From Desulfonatronospira sp964577315 (GTDB taxonomy: Bacteria > Desulfobacterota > Desulfovibrionia > Desulfovibrionales > Desulfonatronovibrionaceae): a stretch of 64,000 bases of DNA. Each line of letters begins with the position of its first letter. Positions within the stretch are counted from its first letter, which is position 1. The notes beneath the pieces are model-generated. The model worked only from the letters and a program-made list of their open reading frames with translations, was not told the DNA's origin and made no database searches. Location: assembly GCA_964577315.1 (NCBI GenBank), contig CAZNYT010000001.1, positions 32,175-96,174 on the forward strand, in the 5' to 3' direction. Position numbers and translations under genes: made by a program. Positions 25,182 to 33,293 of this stretch are shown here, one piece after another.

Positions 25182-26194
25182 TGTCCTTCCTTTTTTCCGC
25201 CTTGGGACTTGGGAATGCTCGGCCTGGGGGTTCGGGCGGGCTGATAAACGAACCTGCCCAGGGACCTTTGGTAATCGGACCAAAAACCCTCTTCATCATC
25301 TACTTCTTGTTTATCTCCCAGGGCCCGGTCCAGGGTCCCCAGCTTGGCGTCCAAGTTGTCCGCGTAATGCAGAACAAAGGCCTCCTTGGTCTTGGGTCTT
25401 TTGGGAGAGCCGAATTCCAGTTCCCCGTGGTGGCTCAGGATAATGTGCTTGAAGTGCATAATGAGATCCGGTCCGAGCTCCTTGGCCCGGGCCAAAAAGG
25501 GTTCCATCATGTCCAACCCCAGGATGATGTGACCCAAAAGCTTGCCCTGGTCAGAATACTCCCGGCTCACCCCGGCGGAAATCTCCCGGGACTTGCCCAG
25601 GTCATGCAAGGCGGCCGCAGTAAGCAGAATATCCTGATCCAGGTCGGTATAGATATAACATATCTGCTTACAAATATTGCATACATTCAAGGTATGCTCC
25701 AGGAGCCCTCCCATGTAGGCGTGATGGATGGATTTGGCAGCAGGTGCCTTTAACAGCCCTTCCTTGATTTCGTCGTGCACCAGAATCTTTTTGGCCAGCC
25801 TTTTCCAGGGAGAGTAACGCACGCTTTGTTGCAAGAAAGAAAGCAAGCCCTGGTGAAGTTCCTGGGGCGGGGTGTCCGAGACAGGCAAAAAAAGGCTAAG
25901 ATCCAGTTCTTCCCAGTCCAGAAACTCCAGGTCCTCGATATTTAGCTGAACCTGGTCCCCGTAAGTCTGGGCTACGGCCCGGATACGCACTGCCTGTTCC
26001 GGACCTATGCTTGCGAACCTGTTGCTCAGGGGGCTCCAGATTCTTGCAGGTATCTCCCCGGTCTTATCCTGCAGGTTTAGCTGCCAGTATGGGCCGTTTT
26101 TGGCCTGGGCAGCCCTGGCCCAGGTCACCGTGAAAACATCCGCAACCTGTTGACCGGGCCTTATATCCTGTACAAAATATTTTTTGGAGTGCAT
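25157..26194 (-). CDS. YhaM-like OB-fold/HD-domain 3'-5' exoribonuclease
   Basis: Protein of 345 residues built of an N-terminal OB-fold nucleic-acid-binding domain (about 5-95; QDIRPGQQVADVFTVTWARAAQ and KTGEIPARIWSP) and an HD phosphohydrolase domain (about 155-310). The metal motif is visible as LLEHTLNVCNIC, then AALHDLGKS, then HHGELEFGSPKRPKTKEA with a final ADNLDAKL. This order matches YhaM/CBF1, a Mn-dependent exonuclease. First gene of the leftward operon with tmk and two tRNAs; a tRNA-processing role would be tempting but is speculation. Confidence 0.88.
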   Translation of the reverse strand: MHSKKYFVQDIRPGQQVADVFTVTWARAAQAKNGPYWQLNLQDKTGEIPARIWSPLSNRFASIGPEQAVRIRAVAQTYGDQVQLNIEDLEFLDWEELDLSLFLPVSDTPPQELHQGLLSFLQQSVRYSPWKRLAKKILVHDEIKEGLLKAPAAKSIHHAYMGGLLEHTLNVCNICKQICYIYTDLDQDILLTAAALHDLGKSREISAGVSREYSDQGKLLGHIILGLDMMEPFLARAKELGPDLIMHFKHIILSHHGELEFGSPKRPKTKEAFVLHYADNLDAKLGTLDRALGDKQEVDDEEGFWSDYQRSLGRFVYQPARTPRPSIPKSQGGKKEGQCLLPLKE

Positions 26195-26234
26195 AATGTT
26201 GTCAAATATGTATCCTTAAAGTAGAATATATTTT

Positions 26235-26331
26235 GCAACTGTTCACCATATTTTAGCCAAAATACTCATCCCATCTTTTTGCATGCTTTTGCCGGGAGGC
26301 TCGGCACGCAAAAAGATTTGGGAATAGTTAC
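26235..26331 (+). repeat. Dispersed AACTATTCACC-type repeat, short copy
   Basis: 97 bp between the divergent nuclease and kor operons. It begins GCAACTGTTCACCATATTTT and ends GGGAATAGTTAC, an inverted version of its start. An inner imperfect stem (26270-26286 with 26304-26322) encloses a loop with GCCGGGAGGCTCG. Copies of the same ends and inner phrase occur at 55042-55088 and 56160-56436, with end fragments at 33188, 37591 and 60196. Confidence 0.75.
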
Positions 26332-26422
26332 TACAACTTTAACTTCCAAAAATGCATCATTGAAATCTTATCTCTATCAACCCGTTTACAACGATCACTA
26401 CTTGATCACAAGGAAAAATATC

Positions 26423-26713
26423 ATGGCTGGCAAAAAAGGCGAAAGCAGGGTAAGGATCTTTCAGGCTTGGTGCAAGGGCTGCGGCATCTGCGTGACATTT
26501 TGCCCCAACCAGGTTTTAGACCTGGACACCCAGGGCAAGGCCTATGTGGTTCAGGAGGACGAATGCATCAACTGCGGGTTCTGTGAAATCCATTGCCCGG
26601 ATTTTGCCATCATGGTCCATCCCCGGGAAGAGCTCACCCCTTTCGAAGCCCATTTAGAGGAGGTAGGACCAGTTACATGGGAAGATCTGGAAAAAAGCAG
26701 GAGAAACAACTAG
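26423..26713 (+). CDS. korD: 2-oxoacid:ferredoxin oxidoreductase, delta (ferredoxin) subunit
   Basis: Small electron-transfer subunit of 96 residues with two 4Fe-4S cluster motifs: CKGCGICVTFCPNQV and CINCGFCEIHCPDFA. It passes electrons from the thiamine-diphosphate enzyme encoded downstream to free ferredoxin. ATG 26423 is chosen because AAGGA lies nine bases upstream and the frame before it is unrelated; the frame itself opens at 26279. The gene order delta-alpha-beta-gamma is that of 2-oxoglutarate synthase in many anaerobes. Confidence 0.93.
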   Translation: MAGKKGESRVRIFQAWCKGCGICVTFCPNQVLDLDTQGKAYVVQEDECINCGFCEIHCPDFAIMVHPREELTPFEAHLEEVGPVTWEDLEKSRRNN

Positions 26714-26718
26714 GAAGT

Positions 26719-26736
26719 TCCAGGCAATTGCCTGGA
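26719..26736. repeat. 18-bp perfect palindrome between korD and korA
   Basis: TCCAGGCAATTGCCTGGA, exactly symmetric, starts six bases after the korD stop. A second small hairpin (GCTTG-CTCC-CAAGC, 26748-26761) follows. There is no T tract, so termination is unlikely. It may be a regulator site or an RNA structure tuning korD relative to korABC. Confidence 0.5.
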
Positions 26737-26832
26737 GTGTAAATCATGCTTGCTCCCAAGCACTCCTTGTGCCCCGGCTACCAAAACCCGGGATAGTTAC
26801 AAGGCTGCAAAATATCACTTAGAAATCACTTT

Positions 26833-27987
26833 ATGTCCGGTAAAAAGAACAAGAACAAAACCACCCAGATCTTTGCCCTGGGCAACGAGGCAGTAGTGGA
26901 AGGTGCCCTCCTGGCCGGCTGCACCTTCTATGCCGGCTATCCCATCACCCCTTCCACGGAAATAGCCGAGGAGATGGCCGCCCGACTGCCCCATTTGCGC
27001 GGGGGAACCTTCATTCAGATGGAAGACGAGATAGCAGGACTGGGCGCTGTGATCGGGGCCTCCCTGGCAGGTCGCAAGGCCATGACCGCCACCTCTGGCC
27101 CGGGTTTTTCCCTTATGCAGGAACACATAGGCTACGCCTGCATAGCCGAGGTTCCCCTGGTGCTGGTCAATGTCATGCGCCCCGGGCCTAGCACTGGCAT
27201 GCCCACCAGCCCTGCCCAGGGGGATGTGCAGCAAGCCAGATGGGGCACGCACGGGGATCACCCCATAATAGTACTCTCAGCCAGCAATGTCCGGGAATGC
27301 CTGCACATGACGGTTACTGCCTTCAATTTCGCTGAAAAGTACCGCTCCCCTGTCATTCTGCTATTGGACGAGATCACCGCCCATACCCGGGAAAAAATCA
27401 CTTTGCCCCAGCCGGACGAGATAAGTATCTACTCCCGGATGACCCCGAGCATGCCCCCGGAATGGTACCTGCCCTATGAAGACAATATCCGGGGTGTGGC
27501 TGCCATGCCTCCTTTGGGGGCCGGGTACCGCTACCATGTTACCGGGCTCATCCATGACGATTACGGCTACCCCACTTCCAAGCCGGATGAAGTGGACCTG
27601 ATCATGGAAAGGCTCTTTCGCAAGATCGACCAATATTTCTATGACATCCAGCTTGTTGATGAAATCTTGTGCGAAGATGCCGAAATCTGCGTGGTGGCCT
27701 ACGGTTGCGTGGCCAGATCAGCGGAGCTGGCAGTTCATCAGGCCAGGGAACGCGGAGTGAAGGCTGGCCTGATGAAACTCAAGACCCTGTTCCCTTTTCC
27801 CAGGCCCTCCATGGAGAAAATGCTTCGGAAGTGCCACACCATCCTGGTGGCGGAGATGAACATGGGCCAGATGTCCAGGGAGGTGAAAAGGGTAAACAAC
27901 GGCCTAAGCAAGATACTCAGCCTGAACCGGGTGGATGGAGAAATCATCACACCTACCCAAATCCTGAACAAGATTCTCAAGGGGTAA
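26833..27987 (+). CDS. korA: 2-oxoacid:ferredoxin oxidoreductase, alpha subunit (2-oxoglutarate type)
   Basis: Carries the pyrimidine-binding part of the thiamine-diphosphate enzyme that oxidises a 2-oxoacid to acyl-CoA, or runs in reverse with reduced ferredoxin. The 384 residues open GNEAVVEGALLAGCTFYAGYPITPSTEIAEEMA, the family signature, with the catalytic EDEIAGLGAVIGASLAGRKAMTATSGPGFSLM segment following. The subunit arrangement and the length favour 2-oxoglutarate over pyruvate. It starts 119 bp after korD, separated by a palindrome, and is followed by korB after three bases. Confidence 0.94.
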   Translation: MSGKKNKNKTTQIFALGNEAVVEGALLAGCTFYAGYPITPSTEIAEEMAARLPHLRGGTFIQMEDEIAGLGAVIGASLAGRKAMTATSGPGFSLMQEHIGYACIAEVPLVLVNVMRPGPSTGMPTSPAQGDVQQARWGTHGDHPIIVLSASNVRECLHMTVTAFNFAEKYRSPVILLLDEITAHTREKITLPQPDEISIYSRMTPSMPPEWYLPYEDNIRGVAAMPPLGAGYRYHVTGLIHDDYGYPTSKPDEVDLIMERLFRKIDQYFYDIQLVDEILCEDAEICVVAYGCVARSAELAVHQARERGVKAGLMKLKTLFPFPRPSMEKMLRKCHTILVAEMNMGQMSREVKRVNNGLSKILSLNRVDGEIITPTQILNKILKG

Positions 27988-27990
27988 GTC

Positions 27991-28821
27991 ATGGCCAAGG
28001 TCACCCAGCTAATCCACAACTACCTCAGGCATACCAAGAAGTTTCCCCACGTCTTCTGCCCCGGCTGCGGACACGGCATAGTGCTGGGCTCCCTGATCCG
28101 CTCCGTGCATGGCCTGGGGCTGGCCAAGGACGACGTGGTCCTGGTGGCGGGCATCGGGTGTTCCGGCCGCATCCCGGTTTATGTGGATTTCAATTCCGTT
28201 CATACCACTCACGGCCGGGCCTTGACCTTTGCCACTGGAATCAAGCTGGCCAATCCCAAGCTAAAGGTGATAGTTATCATGGGGGATGGGGACGCCATGT
28301 CCATAGGCGGAAACCACCTCATTCATACCGCTCGGCGCAACGTGGGGATCACAGCCCTGGTACTGAACAACCATATTTACGGCATGACCGGAGGTCAAAG
28401 CTCTTGCACCACCCCCCAGGGCAGCTATTCCACAACCTCCCCTTACGGTCACCTGGAAGAAGAATTCGATATCTCCTACATGGCCCAGGTCAGCGGGGCG
28501 AGTTTTGTGGCCAGGTCCACCGTGATGCAGGCCGGGCACATGGACGAAATGATCTCCCGGGCCTTGGAGCACCCCGGATTCGGCCTGGTGGAGATTCTTA
28601 GCCCGTGCCACACCCAGTACGGCCGCAAAAACAACTTCAAGACCTGCGTGGACATGTATAAATGGCTACAGAAAAAGGCTGCTCCCATGGACAAATACCG
28701 GGAGCTACCTGAAGAAAAAAAGAAGGAAGCCATTGCCACAGGTATTTTTGAACAAAGGGATTGCATGGGACTGGAGCAAAAATATGTCCAAATGCGCCAA
28801 AAGCTCCGGGGAGAGATCTGA
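27991..28821 (+). CDS. korB: 2-oxoacid:ferredoxin oxidoreductase, beta subunit
   Basis: Thiamine-diphosphate-binding subunit of 276 residues. FCPGCGHGIVLG contributes cysteines for the internal 4Fe-4S cluster, and GDGDAMSIGGNHLIHTARRN is the diphosphate and Mg-binding motif (GDG...N). AGIGCSGRIPVYVDFNSVHTTHGRA is strongly conserved in the 2-oxoglutarate and related enzymes. The stop TGA overlaps the korC start ATG by one base, so the gamma subunit is coupled. Confidence 0.95.
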   Translation: MAKVTQLIHNYLRHTKKFPHVFCPGCGHGIVLGSLIRSVHGLGLAKDDVVLVAGIGCSGRIPVYVDFNSVHTTHGRALTFATGIKLANPKLKVIVIMGDGDAMSIGGNHLIHTARRNVGITALVLNNHIYGMTGGQSSCTTPQGSYSTTSPYGHLEEEFDISYMAQVSGASFVARSTVMQAGHMDEMISRALEHPGFGLVEILSPCHTQYGRKNNFKTCVDMYKWLQKKAAPMDKYRELPEEKKKEAIATGIFEQRDCMGLEQKYVQMRQKLRGEI

Positions 28822-29402
28822 TGCAGGGAAGTCAGACTCTGGAAAGATTTGAACTCCGCCTTTCCGGCCTGGGAGGGCAGGGGGTTCTTACCCTGGGCCG
28901 AATCATGGGTCAATCTTTGGCCTTGGAACACGGCTACCAGGTAGCCCAGACCCAGAGCTACGGTCCGGAAGCCCGGGGCGGGGCCAGCCGCTGCGATCTG
29001 ATAGTGAGCTCTTACCATATCAGCTACCCCAAGACGCTTAACCTGGACTTGCTCCTAGCCCTCAGCCAGGAGGCTTGCAGCAAATACTGCGCCCACCTAA
29101 AGGCAGAAGGATTTCTGGTTGTGGATACCACCCTGGTCACCCAGACCCCCAGCAATATTTTCTGGGGGCTGCCCTTTACCCAGTTGGCTCAAGAAGTGGG
29201 CCTAACCCAGACCACGAACATAGTGGCCCTGGGAGCCCTGACCCACTTTTTGCCCTTCATGAATGCCTCCAAAGTTCGCAAGACCCTCAAGGAGATCTTA
29301 CCCCAAAAGATAGTCGAGATCAATTTAAAGGCCTTTGACTCCGGTCTGAACCGGGCCAAAAAAGAATATTCAAGTACGGGACAAAAATGGAAATCCTATT
29401 GA
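28821..29402 (+). CDS. korC: 2-oxoacid:ferredoxin oxidoreductase, gamma subunit
   Basis: Subunit of 193 residues that completes the enzyme. Its family start RLSGLGGQGVLTLGRIMGQSLALEHGYQVAQTQSYGPEARGGASRCDLI is clear; this domain binds CoA in relatives. ATG 28821 shares one base with the korB stop; a longer frame upstream lies inside korB and is rejected. The last 16 bases overlap surE, so an unrelated phosphatase gene is translated from the same message. Confidence 0.94.
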   Translation: MQGSQTLERFELRLSGLGGQGVLTLGRIMGQSLALEHGYQVAQTQSYGPEARGGASRCDLIVSSYHISYPKTLNLDLLLALSQEACSKYCAHLKAEGFLVVDTTLVTQTPSNIFWGLPFTQLAQEVGLTQTTNIVALGALTHFLPFMNASKVRKTLKEILPQKIVEINLKAFDSGLNRAKKEYSSTGQKWKSY

Positions 29403-30154
29403 CCAACGACGATGGCATCCATGCCCTGGGGCTCAAATCCCTGTTCTGGGCCTTCACCCGAGCCGGGTTCAAGGTCCACGTGGTAGCCCCCATCACAGAG
29501 CAAAGCGCAGTGGGCCACTCCCTGACCATTTTCTCGCCCTTGCGGGTTAAGGAAATCCGCGAGGACGGTTTTCGGGGGATCGCCATTTCCGGTACACCCG
29601 TGGATTGCGTGAAATGGGCCATGTACTTTCACCTGGACAAAAACCCGGACCTGATAATCTCTGGGATCAACAACGGTGCCAACGTGGGCATAGACGTTCT
29701 TTACTCCGGCACGGTATCCGCCGCTACCGAGGGAGCCCTGGCCGGGGTACCCTCCATGGCAGTCTCTATAGACGACTTCCGGCCTGTGGATTTATCCGCC
29801 CAGGCCCATTGGGTGCAGCGCTTTGTCCGGGACTTTGACTGGTCCAGGCTCCCCTGGCAAAATGTACTCAACCTCAATTTTCCGGGCTGCCACTTGACCC
29901 AGTCCAGGGGAGTAAAAGTATGTTCCCAGACCACTGTGGTGTACAGGGATTATTATAACTATCGCCAGGACCCCAGGGGCAATCCCTATTACTGGCTGGG
30001 GGGAGAAATTCCCATGGATCAAGTGGATCCCGAGGCGGATAGGGCCCTGCTCAGTAAAAACTACATCACCCTTACTCCGCTTCAATTCGAGCTAACCAAC
30101 TATGAGCTTTTGAACGAGTTGCAAGACGTCCTGGGGTCTGCTAATATCAATTAG
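29387..30154 (+). CDS. surE: 5'/3'-nucleotidase SurE
   Basis: Metal-dependent phosphatase acting on nucleoside monophosphates and short polyphosphates, tied to stationary-phase survival. The 255 residues start MEILLTNDDGIHALG; Asp8 and Asp9 bind metal, with the conserved Ser in QSAVGHSLT and Asn in SGINNGANVG completing the site. FSGTVSAATEGA, here YSGTVSAATEGA, is another SurE hallmark. It overlaps korC by 16 bases. The 136 bp to fba contain a 7-bp stem (30192-30198 with 30208-30214) without a T tract. Confidence 0.96.
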   Translation: MEILLTNDDGIHALGLKSLFWAFTRAGFKVHVVAPITEQSAVGHSLTIFSPLRVKEIREDGFRGIAISGTPVDCVKWAMYFHLDKNPDLIISGINNGANVGIDVLYSGTVSAATEGALAGVPSMAVSIDDFRPVDLSAQAHWVQRFVRDFDWSRLPWQNVLNLNFPGCHLTQSRGVKVCSQTTVVYRDYYNYRQDPRGNPYYWLGGEIPMDQVDPEADRALLSKNYITLTPLQFELTNYELLNELQDVLGSANIN

Positions 30155-30290
30155 CAATCTATTTATGAAACCCTGTTCCACAAAATGGCCTGTTATCCGG
30201 TTTTCCAGGATAACTGCCCCAGGTAACTGATAAATAGTGAATTGCTGTTTATGGCGTGCCATGTAACCTTTTTCAGTCAAAGGAGGTAAT

Positions 30291-31214
30291 ATGCCCTTAA
30301 TCTCGCCCAAGGAAATGTTCGACAAGGCGTACCAAGGTGGATACGCCATAGGCGCGTTCAACGTGAATAACATGGAAATAATCCAGGGGATAATGAAAGC
30401 CGGGGAGGCGGAGCAATCCCCGCTTATCCTGCAGGTATCCTCGGGAGCCCGCAAGTATGCCGGGCAAACCTACATTATGAAGCTAATGGAGGCAGCCCTG
30501 GCTGAATCCGATCTGCCTGTAGTTTTACACCTGGATCATGGCCAGAGCTTCGATATCTGCAAGGAGGTGATCGAGGCCGGCTTCACTTCGGTCATGATAG
30601 ACGGTTCCCATCTACCTTTTGAAGAGAATGTAGCCATGACTAAGCAGGTAGTTGATTGTGCCCACGAGAAGGGTGTATGGGTGGAGGCGGAACTAGGTCA
30701 GTTAGCCGGGGTAGAGGATGAGGTCAGCGCTGAGGAGAACATCTTTACCGATCCGGACGAGGCAGCGGAATTCGTGGAGAGAACCGGGTGCGATTCCCTG
30801 GCAATCGCCATAGGCACCAGCCATGGGGCCTACAAGTTCAAGGGAGACCCCACCCTGGATTTTGAGCGCCTGGAAAAGATCACCTCCAAGCTGCCCGGTT
30901 TCCCCCTGGTGCTGCACGGGGCGTCTTCGGTTCTACCCGAGCACGTGGACATGGCCAACCGCTACGGGGGCAGGATCTCCGGGGCCAAGGGAGTGCCTGA
31001 AAACTTCCTGCGCCGGGCTGCCTCTTCCGGGGTATGCAAAATCAACATCGACACCGATATCCGGGTGGCAGTCACAGCCGTTTTACGGGAGTTCTTGCAT
31101 GAAAACCCGGAAGTATTCGATCCGCGGAAATATCTGGGCCAGGCCCGGGAAGCGGTCCGCGAAATGGTTCAGCACAAGATCCAGAACGTGCTGGGCTCCT
31201 CCGGCAAGATATAA
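30291..31214 (+). CDS. fba: Fructose-bisphosphate aldolase, class II
   Basis: Zinc aldolase that splits fructose 1,6-bisphosphate into two triose phosphates. The 307 residues carry HLDHGQSFD with catalytic Asp82 and zinc ligand His83, the ELGQLAGVEDEV block with a zinc ligand, AIAIGTSHGAYKF, and VLHGASSVLPEHV with the last zinc His. This is the shorter, bacterial GatY-like branch (class IIB) rather than the 359-residue E. coli FbaA. AAAGGAGG precedes the ATG by five bases. gap follows 31 bp later. Confidence 0.95.
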   Translation: MPLISPKEMFDKAYQGGYAIGAFNVNNMEIIQGIMKAGEAEQSPLILQVSSGARKYAGQTYIMKLMEAALAESDLPVVLHLDHGQSFDICKEVIEAGFTSVMIDGSHLPFEENVAMTKQVVDCAHEKGVWVEAELGQLAGVEDEVSAEENIFTDPDEAAEFVERTGCDSLAIAIGTSHGAYKFKGDPTLDFERLEKITSKLPGFPLVLHGASSVLPEHVDMANRYGGRISGAKGVPENFLRRAASSGVCKINIDTDIRVAVTAVLREFLHENPEVFDPRKYLGQAREAVREMVQHKIQNVLGSSGKI

Positions 31215-31245
31215 TTAAGCCTTCAACCCATTCAAGGAGAGATAC

Positions 31246-32244
31246 ATGGCAATCAAGGTAGGTATCAACGGTTTCGGAAGGATCGGCAAGTACATGGCCA
31301 GGCTCCTTGCCGGCAATAAAGACCTGGAGCTGGTTGCGGTCAATGCCCGGGCGGACAATGCCACCCTGGCCCACTTAATGCAGTACGATTCTGTGCACGG
31401 GATATTGAATGCCCAGGTCCAGGCCAACGATCAGGGCTTCACTGTGGATGGCACCCAGGTCCAGGTTACCAGGCAGCCCCCCGGGGAATGGATATGGGGC
31501 GATCTGGGCGTGGATATGGTTTTGGAAACCACAGGCAAGTTCACGGATCGCGAAAGCAGTGAGAAGCATCTTGCTTGCGGCGCCAAGAAGGTCCTTATCA
31601 GCGCCCCGGGCAAAAACGCGGACAACACTGTGGTAGTAGGAGTAAACGAGAGCGATCTGCGCCCCGAAGACAAGATAATCTCCAACGCCTCCTGCACCAC
31701 CAACTGCTTAGCCCCGGCCACCAAGGTGGTGCACGACAGCTTCGGCATAAAACACGGGCTAATGACCACCATCCACTCCTACACCATGGACCAAAGGCTT
31801 CTGGACGGTTCCCACAAGGATTTGCGCCGTGCTAGGGCAGCGGCCATGTCCATGATTCCCACCACTACTGGTGCGGCCCGGGCAGTAACCCAGGTAATAC
31901 CTGATCTCAAGGGCAAGCTGGACGGGATGGCCGTGCGCACCTCCACCCCGAATGTCTCCTTGGTGGACCTGGTGGCGGAAGTGGAAAAGAAAACCTCAGC
32001 CCAGGAAGTGAACCAGGCCCTGAAAGAAGCCTCCCAGGGACATCTGAAGGACATCCTGGGATATACAGAGATCCCCCTGGTCTCGGTGGATTACAATGGA
32101 AATACTTGTGGCGGTGTAGTGGATGCTCCCCTGACCTCGGTTATGGATGATACCATGGTCAAGCTCATTGTCTGGTACGATAACGAGGCCGGATTCTGCT
32201 ACCAGCTCATGAGATTGATGCACAAGGTGCGGGAAACCATGTAG
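31246..32244 (+). CDS. gap: Glyceraldehyde-3-phosphate dehydrogenase, type I
   Basis: Converts glyceraldehyde 3-phosphate to 1,3-bisphosphoglycerate with NAD(P). The 332 residues begin with the Rossmann motif VGINGFGRIGKYMARL; catalytic Cys150 is in SNASCTTNCLAP, and the His activator lies in the following MTTIHSYT. After the second beta strand the sequence reads AVNARAD, so the Asp that holds the NAD ribose in E. coli GapA is replaced by Ala; this may relax specificity toward NADP. With fba it forms a lower-glycolysis pair. It converges with the next gene, seven bases apart. Confidence 0.97.
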   Translation: MAIKVGINGFGRIGKYMARLLAGNKDLELVAVNARADNATLAHLMQYDSVHGILNAQVQANDQGFTVDGTQVQVTRQPPGEWIWGDLGVDMVLETTGKFTDRESSEKHLACGAKKVLISAPGKNADNTVVVGVNESDLRPEDKIISNASCTTNCLAPATKVVHDSFGIKHGLMTTIHSYTMDQRLLDGSHKDLRRARAAAMSMIPTTTGAARAVTQVIPDLKGKLDGMAVRTSTPNVSLVDLVAEVEKKTSAQEVNQALKEASQGHLKDILGYTEIPLVSVDYNGNTCGGVVDAPLTSVMDDTMVKLIVWYDNEAGFCYQLMRLMHKVRETM

Positions 32245-32251
32245 CCTGCTA

Positions 32252-33097
32252 CTACCCCAGACGGAGAACCTGGCCCTGGCTTAGTGCAAAGCATTCCAGG
32301 GCCAGGCCCTGCTTATCCACCTGTTCCCGGACTTCCCAACCCAATTTATCCAGCTGCTCATCCGTGCGGGACTGATTGTGGTGGAACAGCCCCAACCTCT
32401 TCACCCCAGCCTCGGATGCCAGCTCCAAGGCATCCTGCCAGGTGGAATGCCCCCAGCCCCGGGTCTCGGCATAGCGCTGCCGGGTATATTCGCTATCGTG
32501 CACCAAAAGATCCGCGCCCCAGGCGAACCGGGCATAGTCCTGGAAATCCTTACCGCCCCGGTGGCGGTAGCGCAGTTCGTTATCCGTCAAGAACACAAAT
32601 GTCGCCCCGTGGAGCCGGATCTTAAATCCCTGTCCCAGGTTGGGATGGGACAGGGGTATGGTTTCTATATCAAAATTGCCCAATTGGAACCGGGCTGGCA
32701 CCTCTAGGTAGCTGATGCAACAGGGCAGAGCCTTTACAGAAACCGGGAAATGCGGGGCGCGCAGCAGATTCCGGAAAACCAGTTTATATAAGTTGCCCTG
32801 AAACTGGGGCCTTCCATAAAGATTGATCCCGAAGCCTGGCTGGTACAAGGGCCTGAACATGGGAATCCCCATGATGTGGTCCCAATGGGTGTGGGTATAC
32901 AAAAGATCCACCCGGGAGACTTGCTCCTCAAGCAGGGAATCCCCCAGTTTTTTGGCCCCAGTCCCGGTATCCAGGATTACTCGGTGCCCGGATCCAGGAT
33001 CCTTCACCTCCAGGCAGGTAGTTTCCCCGCCGTACCTTTCAAACTCCCTGCCACATATGGGCACTGCCCCTCTAACTCCCCAAAAAGTTATTTCCAT
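32252..33097 (-). CDS. Metallo-beta-lactamase-fold hydrolase
   Basis: Protein of 281 residues. EITFWGVRGAVPICG opens the fold, and the metal motif LLYTHTHWDHIMGIPMF (His-x-His-x-Asp-His) binds two metals. Later ligands lie in LSHPNLG, LLVHDSEYT and LFHHNQSR. The pattern is close to the phosphodiesterase/RNase Z-like branch with GVRGS-type starts seen in cyclic-nucleotide phosphodiesterases, but the substrate cannot be told. ATG 33097 is preferred, because GGAGGGGAGG lies just before it; ATG 33115 is in frame upstream. Confidence 0.82.
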   Translation of the reverse strand: MEITFWGVRGAVPICGREFERYGGETTCLEVKDPGSGHRVILDTGTGAKKLGDSLLEEQVSRVDLLYTHTHWDHIMGIPMFRPLYQPGFGINLYGRPQFQGNLYKLVFRNLLRAPHFPVSVKALPCCISYLEVPARFQLGNFDIETIPLSHPNLGQGFKIRLHGATFVFLTDNELRYRHRGGKDFQDYARFAWGADLLVHDSEYTRQRYAETRGWGHSTWQDALELASEAGVKRLGLFHHNQSRTDEQLDKLGWEVREQVDKQGLALECFALSQGQVLRLG

Positions 33098-33246
33098 TAC
33101 CTCCCCTCCGGGCATAATTACGGACCAGATGAATGTTCAATACCATTTTTATCGCAGCAGAGCCACCATGCTAAATAGAGTGCCACCATTCACCATATTT
33201 GACAATATAGTGCAGAAATATTGCTTTACAACACATCTAACTAGAG

Positions 33247-33264
33247 TGTAAGAATATACTTACA
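33247..33264. promoter_or_regulatory. Inverted repeat upstream of the hydrogenase operon
   Basis: TGTAAG-AATATA-CTTACA, a 6-6-6 inverted repeat, lies 30 bp before the first hydrogenase gene. It does not match Fnr, Crp or Rex consensus spacing. A TTGACA at 33199-33204 stands upstream with only a weak -10 (TGCTTT). It may be an operator for hydrogen- or redox-controlled expression. Confidence 0.4.
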
Positions 33265-33293
33265 TTTCATCAACAAAACCGGGTGGAGCTCAT

